DNA from: Nigrospora sphaerica
Taxonomy: Eukaryota; Ascomycota; Sordariomycetes; Amphisphaeriales; Apiosporaceae
Length of the DNA stretch: 64,000 nucleotides
Assembly: GCA_018287875.1 (NCBI GenBank)
Contig: JAGVVL010000001.1
Coordinates: 7,130,001-7,194,000 of the forward strand
Direction: 5' to 3'
The translations under genes and the position numbers were made by a program. The notes under the pieces were generated by a model. It was not told the origin of the DNA. It searched no databases and was given only the letters and a program-made list of their open reading frames with translations. Positions 56,952 to 64,000 of this stretch are shown here, piece after piece (the first letter of the stretch is position 1; every line of letters starts with the position of its first letter).

Positions 56952-59900
56952 ATGGATGATACTGCACAACCAGCCGACTCCCCGGCGCCCAGCCCTGCCA
57001 AAGGCAGAGGCTTCGCCAGCAGGCGAGGCGTGACCTCGGGCCGGGGAGGCGTCGCCAAAAGAGGCCGCGGCAGAGGCGGCCGTGGGCGAGGTGGCGGTCG
57101 CGGCAAGGGACGCGGCCGCCATAAAACTTATGACGATGCGCGTGTCCAAGCCGCCTACGAGCGTCAGAAGGAGCTCCGCGAGCTTTTCTCTGAAGTGGCG
57201 AACGCCGTCAAGCCCGCTCTGGAGAAGGTGGCCGATCACAGCATCAACCAGATGATCGAAGACCCTCATGCCCACGAGGAGGTCGAAGAATTCCACATCA
57301 TCCAGCAGCAGCTCGATGACCGGCTGGCCGCCACCATCACCTCTGTCCGAGGTGTATCGGAGCAGCGCCTGGCCTCCACCCACACCCAATTCAACCTCCA
57401 CAACGAAATCTCCCATAAGAAGTTCCAGGTTGGCCCCTCCTTGCCCATTTTTGTGTACCATGCTCGAAGCGCTGCTAACATGATCCCTTCCTTAGGATGG
57501 CTTCCACTATGCCACCGAGGAGTTCCTCGATGGCGCTTCCAATCGGATTAGCATTTTATGCGAGCTGCGTCGCGAAGACGCCGGGATTAGTGTAGGCTTC
57601 TTGTTACTGTGCCCCGTGGCCGGATTTTCTGATTATTCCTAGGTACCCGACTTCCGCTTCGAATACGTAGAGGAGTCAGACGAGGTCGCCGACGAGCAAG
57701 GTCCCTACGTCTTCCGGAAAGGCCCCATCGAGGTGCCCTACCCTCACCTGCTCGGCGATGGTGCCAAGGTCGCTGCCATCAGAAGTACGCTTCGCAAACC
57801 GCAGGCAGCGTCCAACTCCAAACCGGCAGCTGGCCCCAAGCGAAAAGCCGACGAAGTCACTGACGGCCAGCCCGAATCCAAGAGACTACTCGCCGCGAGT
57901 CTTGGTGTGACCACGCGGCAGGCCAGCGGGGAAGAGGCTTCTACTCCCCGGCCCCGACACATCGGCGGCCTTCTCTCGGCCGAGACCGAGCTGGAAGCCG
58001 AGCCCGAGTCGAACGCCCCGTCGCCCACGCCTCTTGACGAGGATCAGTCGCCCGCCTCCGACCAGAAGGAATCCGCCTCTAAGAAGGACCTGCCCGACTT
58101 ACCGGCCGGCGCGTCGGAGCCAGATGCTCACGGTGTCCGGACCGTCTTCCGCCGTGGACCCAGATCCAACAATCGGATTGTCATCCCCTGCCAGTTCGAA
58201 TTTGAGGACGACGACATCGGTTTCCGGGATTCCACCAACGATTCGTCCCGTAAGGCGACGCGGGCCTCTCGTGGGCGATTCCTTAACAAACCCAACTCAC
58301 GGTACTGGCATCTGGACCAAACCATCGACTACTATAATTGTCTCGAGTACCAAGACGGCGACCTCGATCCCGAGGTTGTCGAACGCCACAAGCTGCACCC
58401 CAAATATGGGTTTTTCCTCCCTGACTCTATCAACGAATCCGAACCGCCTAACGAGCATGATTACGGCGTCAGGCCTATAGTCCTTGTGACACCTAGCGGC
58501 AACACTCTGCAGGCGTCGCGTTCCGTTAGGCCCATGTTTATGGACCAGTCACTTGAGGCCGATAGCCGGAAAAGCCGTATTGCTAGTGTGCTGGAGTACT
58601 TCTGTGGGCAGGGCGAGGTCTCCGTCGACGACATTACGACCGAGGAGATGCGTGAACGGGATCGACAGGCCCTCGAGAGACTTGCGAGCGAGTCCGAACA
58701 TGATGAAGAGGCCCTTCGCCTCTCAGAACAACCAGGGCCGTTGACGTTCGAAGAAGAGGCACAGGCAGCTGAGGGCATCGGGAAGATTCTGGAAGCAGCG
58801 AGCACGCTTGAACAGGTTGAGCGTCCGTCGCGTCCGGTATCCTCGACCCCCCAACGATCTTCACGCCCGTACGATGCCGTCCGTGATGTTTTCGGTACCT
58901 CGGAAACCATTCCCGTCCCTGCACCTCCGCAAGTCGATACGTTCGGCTTATCAGTGCTAGCCGATATAGCCGAGAGCCCTGATATGTACCGCCAGCCTGA
59001 GGCCGGCTTCGTGGACAGCTCAGCGATGATTGACCCTCGTCTCCTGAACGGGCCTCGGCCCGCACCATCCGGGGGCTCCAATACTTTCCTGCAGACAGCC
59101 TTGAATCCCACACCAGGCTTTGCACACATCGCGCCCGCCCCTCCCGCCAACGCAGTTCACGCCGACCACCGTTCTCATACGCCAGCCTCGCGGAACCCCT
59201 TCACCGGCCAGGGCATCGGAAAGATCAGCCCGGCCCTACCGCCCCTGCGCCCGGCCAAACGTGACAAACCCGCGACAACGCCATCGGCAGTCGGCCTGGA
59301 CGTTCAGCAGGATCAACGCGCCCCGGGTGGCCCACCACTCCAACCTGCCACCACTCAGACGCCCCAAATGATGCAATCAGCACCTGTGCCCCCACCTGCT
59401 CAGACCTCACAGGAGTTTGGCTCTCCTCGGGGCATGTTGCAGACGAATACGGGGAATTTCTATCCCCCGGCGCCTCACCGGTCCTACCACCATAGTTTCT
59501 CCATCCACGAACCCGGCCCTCTGATGCCGATGTCGATGCAGCAAGTCCCCCCTTTGATGCCTGGTCCATCTATGCTACACAGCCAGCCCCCGCCTCTGAC
59601 CATGTCATCGTACCCGGCCATGTCACCTCCCATGCCTGGCCATGCGCAGCTTGCGCCGATGGGCCCACAAATGGGCGCCTCGCCGCCCTTGCCCCCCCCG
59701 GGAGCGCCTTCACCAATGGCAGGCTCCCCGCCGTCCTCCGCCGGCCAGCGACAACGCGGCTCCTCCAACGGGCAGAACGCTGGCAAGTATCGAAGGATCG
59801 CAGCCGCACCTATTCCCCACAACCGGCCATGGGCCCAAAACGGTGGCTCGGAGTTACGCCTGTCCAACTACGATCCTAAAGGCTCTATCAAGGACTACAC

Positions 59901-60030
59901 AGCCAATGAGCCACCGCCACGGAGCGGCCCGACGACGATCCGGGGATGGTCGGTCAACAACGTCAACAAAAGCCGAGGTAGGGGCATGAAGAAAGAAGGC
60001 TCTGCAGAAGATACCGGCTCTCCCAAGTAG
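56952..60030 (+). CDS. Large RG-rich, Pro/Met-rich protein, function unknown
   Basis: There are three exons: 56952-57428, 57496-57591 and 57643-60030. The introns are 67 and 51 nt with clean acceptors (CTTAG, CCTAG), and the joined frame is continuous for 986 residues. Residues about 17-57 are an RG/RGG-rich, strongly basic block. Residues about 60-200 look folded and helical (YERQKELRELFSEVANAV, EEFLDGASNRISILCELR). A conserved-looking core follows at about 340-480, with IVIPCQFEFEDDDIGFRD, NSRYWHLDQTIDYYNCLEY and HPKYGFFLPDSI. The last 350 residues are low complexity, rich in Pro, Met, Gln and Ser, ending in a second basic RGRG patch. I do not recognise a named family. RNA or chromatin binding is inferred from the RG blocks only. 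Exon boundaries are inferred from frame and splice signals. Confidence 0.78.
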
Positions 60031-60938
60031 TAGACCAAGGAGCCACGTCAAGTTTTGTCCCGGAAAGTTTTGCATTTACCCAGCGGCGTTTTGGCCTTTG
60101 TTTATCGGCACAGCGGACGGCATATGCGGGTCGCATTATCACTCACGGTGGATCCGGTCCCAGGCGCAGAGGGCGTCTGACGCAGAAGCGATTTCTTGTA
60201 ATATTACAAAACACCATGGCGGGACAGACCTGAGCCATCAAATACTCGTCAACTATGCACCTGGTCCGAGATGTGCTCACGGTGAAAGTAGTTCGTTTCT
60301 TCTGATAATGAACCGTCTTCCTCTTTGTGCCCTTATTTTCCTTCCACAATACTGACTGGGCCTCCCATGGGTCCGTCGTTTGTTGAAATGCAGCGTCCTG
60401 TCGATTTCTGCCTGTTCGAAAAATAGCAATGAGACCTCGAGGGTCGTGCAGGCGCAATAAGACCAACGAAGCATGAATCACTGCTTTGTTTTATCATGCT
60501 GGCCCTCTAAGCGGGAAAGTCGATTTTGTGGTATGTGAGGGCGGACGTCTACTACTTCATCTATGTGCAAGACGTCCAACGGCTACTGGTTTTAAGATGG
60601 CCTAAACCCACGCGCAAACTTGATCGAGGATTATAAGGGGGTTTGTTTTTGGCTGAATACCTCGTCGTTTGAGCCTGCGTATGAGGCAGGGATCGTTACT
60701 CGGGTATACCATCAAAGTAAAAGGCGCAAGACCATTGTAGTCTCGGCGAAGACGTACGTGCTTCTCTTAGAATGGCATGTCGGGTGCGTAGATGACCCAT
60801 ATAGGTGCTTGAAGGTCTTGTTCCTTCCAAGGTGGCTGCTACTGTACAGTTCCCCCCAAATACCCAGGGGGTTTTAGGATTGTCCCCCGTGGTCCAACTA
60901 CTTCAGGCGCGGGGGCTACCCATCACGTGCTGCCGCGC
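60031..60938. other. Intergenic, 0.9 kb, convergent 3' ends
   Basis: This holds the 3' regions of the RG-rich gene and AOS1. A 14-base perfect palindrome (TTGTAATATTACAA, 60195-60208) lies here. No gene is supported. Confidence 0.65.
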
Positions 60939-62550
60939 TCACATAGGGGGAGGCGGGTTTGTCATGTCGGGAAACTGGCCGTCGTACATGCCAGGGGCAG
61001 TGCCGTGGGGTATCTCTCCCATGGGCGGCATAGCGGGCATACCCATATCGAGCTGGGCTTTTCCCAAGGCAACCTCTGGGTGTAACGGGTACATCTCCGC
61101 TTGCATGGTGTTGCCGTCAAAAATGACCATGTTCTGGATGGGCGGCTGGCTCTTGCCGAGCACATTGATGACGTCCTGCGCGAGTTGACCGCCCAAGATG
61201 GCCGTTACCGGGGCAATCTCGCTTCCGATGTTGGACAAGAAGCTGCGTAAGAAATCCGATCGCAGGGTTTCGGCTGGCAACATCAGTCCCTGGTGGCAGA
61301 AAGTGGCGCTCCTGGCAAATAACTGCAGATCCTGTTGTGTCCGGCTCGGGTTGCGATTCTGTGCCGACTGGAAGGACCAAAGAGCACGGAGACAGGACAA
61401 AGCGGGTGTGACGGCCTTCAGGCGACGCTTCGAGTTTCGGTAGTCAGCGGGTAGCAGACTTGTCTCAGAAGCGAGGTCCCAAGTCGAATAGAGCTCGCGC
61501 TTGGTTATCATCTCGATCGTCTTGCCGCCCTCCTTCTTCTCCTTGACATCAATGACGCTACGAGTTCGCGTCTCCTCGCCGAGCTTGGCCGGCACATTAG
61601 ACTTTTCGCGCTGGAGGACGTAGTCGTGCTCGATAAGATCGCAGAAGATATAGCCGTAGAGACCGTGCGTGCCGGCGGCGTAGAATTGACGGCCGTGCAA
61701 GCGCGTTGCCGTGTTGATAAAGGCAAGAGTGGTGGGGAAAAGATCGGTGGCAATGATAATGTCAAAGCCCGCGAAGTAGGACGCGCCCTTGGTCATAATG
61801 CTCTCTGGGTCTGCTGTCACCTGAACGCGAGGGTTCAATTTTCGAACATTGCTACTCGCTGCCTCGGCGCGGTTCTGTCCGATATGTTCCTTGGTGAGGA
61901 AGAACTGGGCACCAAGGTCGGCTTCCTGGACGATGTGGTCATCCACCACAGTGAGAGAACCGATGCCGGCCAAAACGAGATTCTTAGCGATCTCGTTCCC
62001 AAGCGCCTTCATAGTGATAAGGAGGACTTTGGCACCCTGGATCCGCTTCTGGGCTTGTATTCCCCAAAGCCGGATCTGGCGATCATAAAGGGCAATCTCG
62101 TCTAGGCTTCGTTAGCGAGTGCACGGCAGCACGGGGCGTATGCAGTGGCTGCCTACCAGCAGTAATATCCTTAATACTCCGATGATTGAGATGGGTTCCA
62201 TTTCCGATCGTAAGGTTCACCTGGTGGCCACCACCCAATGGCATCATGTTCACCGGTGCAGCATAGGTAGGGTCTTGGTACGCCAACAACATGGGCTGGC
62301 CATCTATCTGGAAACCCATGCCGTTGGGGTCCATGGCTGGGAGAGGAGGTGGATTCTGCATCTGGGTATGATGATCAAGGGCAGAAGCCAGGGGGGGTTG
62401 AATAGGCGGTTCAATCGCCGCGTCAGGTGCTGGCTCAAGTCCAGGCTCCGAGGCAGGCGCAAGCATAGGTTCTGACGACGCAGGCGCAGGCACGGTGGCA
62501 GGCGCGGGCGCGGGTGCTGAGGGAGACGCAGAAGGAGGTTGATCCGCCAT
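60939..62550 (-). CDS. aos1: SUMO-activating enzyme subunit AOS1 (SAE1)
   Basis: There are two exons: 62550-62157 and 62101-60939. The 55-nt intron has donor GTAGGC and acceptor CCTAG. The predicted protein is 518 residues. The first 130 residues are a Pro/Ala-rich extension outside the E1 fold. The conserved part begins with EIALYDRQIRLWG, then the adenylation Rossmann region (ALGNEIAKNLVLAGIGSLTVVDD), QFFLTKEHIGQNRA, LNPRVQV, and near the end IAPVTAILGGQLAQDVIN and VIFDG. There is no catalytic Cys domain, as expected for AOS1. With UBA2 it adenylates SUMO and starts the conjugation cascade. The C-terminus has a Met/Pro/Gly-rich tail. The start at 62550 is the first ATG in frame; upstream codons are open for only a short distance. 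Confidence 0.92.
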
Positions 62551-64000
62551 GTTGGCCACGGTCTTGTCTGCGCTGCCAAGACGTGAACGGGAAGGAGGTT
62601 AGGGGAATGAAAAACAGGCGCACCTTTGGCGCTGGCTGATGGATGTATGTGCACTGCTATCCGGGGGATGTTGTTGTTGTTTGCGTAGGTTGAGTTGGCG
62701 AGCAATCCCATCCAAACTGTTTGGGTTTAGCGGCGCACCTGGCTCAGGGAGGTCACTAACGTGTGCTGGGCGGGTACCACTGCCTCGCCGACCGGGCTGT
62801 TAACAGCCCTGTTGGGGAACCTCTGGATATGGCCAGCAGCCATCCAACCATCCCTCGCCAGCAACATCCTATCCAGTCCACGATATACATATAAGACGAG
62901 GAGAAGATGGAGCTGGGGCAGGCCAGAGATGGCCCGGTGCTAGTTTCATTAGGGTAGGTACCTCGTAAAGTAGCTAAAGTCCGTCTAGGTAGGTACATAC
63001 CTGTCATGGACGATAATAAACGTACAGGCATACAGACGGGTAAGGCGGTCCTGTCAGAGTGAAGCTGCCGCTTCTCTTTACCCCCGCCTCTCTTTTTGGC
63101 GCGAGAGCCATAGCGGTGTTGACATATGCACCTAAGATCCATAGAAGGACAGTCTGCTGGCACTTCCGTCTGCACAACGTGCCGATCAAACTCGGAGGAA
63201 TAAGCCGCCTTGGAAAGAACGTTGCCGCAGGTGGCCCTTGGTACGAGCCGGGGCTTGTAGGCAAAAGTGAACGCATGTAGAGGGAAACAGAGAGCATGTA
63301 CACATGTACATCGTTACCATCTGACTCAGGTACTAGCGCATCCTTTGCCTGGTGAATGTAGACTCCGGCGTATGGCAGGGACGGTGCACATGATGTAGGC
63401 ACCGCGCAACTGGTTGGGACTATAAGCTGCCCGCTAAAGAGATACCCGTCTCTTCGCCTTTCCTGCGCTTCCTGTACGGGAGCTTGGCTTCAGCAAAAGT
63501 AGACACTATCAATTTACCCGGGCTGCCACAGTCCGTGGTCGTAAACCCCGCGGCGGAGGTTGGCTGAGCGGCATGCGATCGGGTGGTATGGCGGAGAAGG
63601 GAGAATTGGAATACGCCTGCTCGGACACCTTTACGTCCACCCGCCCATCCATCCATCCATCCATCCTCCCAAGACACAGCACCACGCAGCCTCCAACCTT
63701 GGGCCTCTCGAGTCACTCCTACTACGAGCGAAGAGCCGGCTGCCGGTTTCATCTCCTGGCAACCACCATAGCCAATACCAGCCGCTATCATCGTCGTCGT
63801 CACCCCTCGCACCCTGCCCGCCTCCCCGTTTACGGCTGTCTTCTACGTCAGGTGATTGGCACTAGTCCGTTGTCCGCTCCATTCCAGACCGTTGGGCCTC
63901 CCCTCGCATCTACATTACAACCTATCTCATACCCAACTCCTCCCGAACCCCGACCCGGCCGATCTTGTGAGGGCTTGCCTTCTCCCCAGCCAGCCGACAA
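62551..64000. other. Right-hand end of window, 1.45 kb, no supported gene
   Basis: The first part is the AOS1 promoter. Motifs of the TAGGTAC type lie at 62953-63001, and a (CCAT)n repeat lies at 63643-63666. The last 300 bases are pyrimidine-rich and could be the leader of a plus-strand gene beyond the edge, but no coding exon can be supported. Confidence 0.5.
63643..63666 (+). repeat. (CCAT)n tetranucleotide repeat
   Basis: About five tandem CCAT units in non-coding sequence. Confidence 0.9.

Noticed and set aside
60195..60208. 14-base perfect palindrome TTGTAATATTACAA
   Set aside because: A single AT-rich palindrome in a 3' region, not repeated elsewhere that I saw; chance is a sufficient explanation.

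Overview
The window is nuclear DNA of a filamentous ascomycete, most likely a sordariomycete. The evidence is short GT...AG introns (mostly 50-90 nt) with CTAAC-like branch sites, GC-rich coding exons, a HET-domain gene, and a set of typical Pezizomycotina housekeeping proteins. The order or genus cannot be fixed from the sequence alone. I saw no tRNA, 5S rRNA, CRISPR array or intact transposon.

Layout, left to right: the 5' end of a secreted-protein gene that runs off the left edge (minus); a full-length ABC-B multidrug transporter (minus); a SARAF-like ER membrane protein (plus); the histone H2B ubiquitin ligase BRE1 (minus), divergent from the Pol III factor BDP1 (plus); RAD23 (minus, seven exons), divergent from the bifunctional purine enzyme ADE5,7 (plus); an unrecognised four-helix membrane protein (minus); a 10.4 kb stretch with no convincing gene; GABA transaminase (plus); the H3K36 methyltransferase SET2 (minus); a 5 kb gene-poor stretch; an AT-hook protein (plus) and a HET-domain protein (plus); the rRNA methyltransferase BMT5 (minus), divergent from a large unrecognised RG-rich protein (plus); and the SUMO E1 subunit AOS1 (minus). 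The last 1.4 kb holds no gene I can support.

Most genes are unlinked housekeeping functions: chromatin and transcription (BRE1, SET2, BDP1), ubiquitin and SUMO (RAD23, BRE1, AOS1), rRNA modification (BMT5), purine synthesis (ADE5,7) and the GABA shunt. The HET gene and the gene-poor stretches are the more accessory-looking parts. I found no clear multi-gene novel system. The most concrete anomaly is a reading-frame break in the proline tract of SET2, beyond which a conserved-looking acidic C-terminus stays open in another frame. Other points of interest are a fungal SARAF homologue, a dispersed palindromic TAGGTACCTA-type motif between genes, a 21-nt microexon in the AT-hook gene, and possible decayed coding sequence near 35-36 kb and 50.6-51.1 kb.
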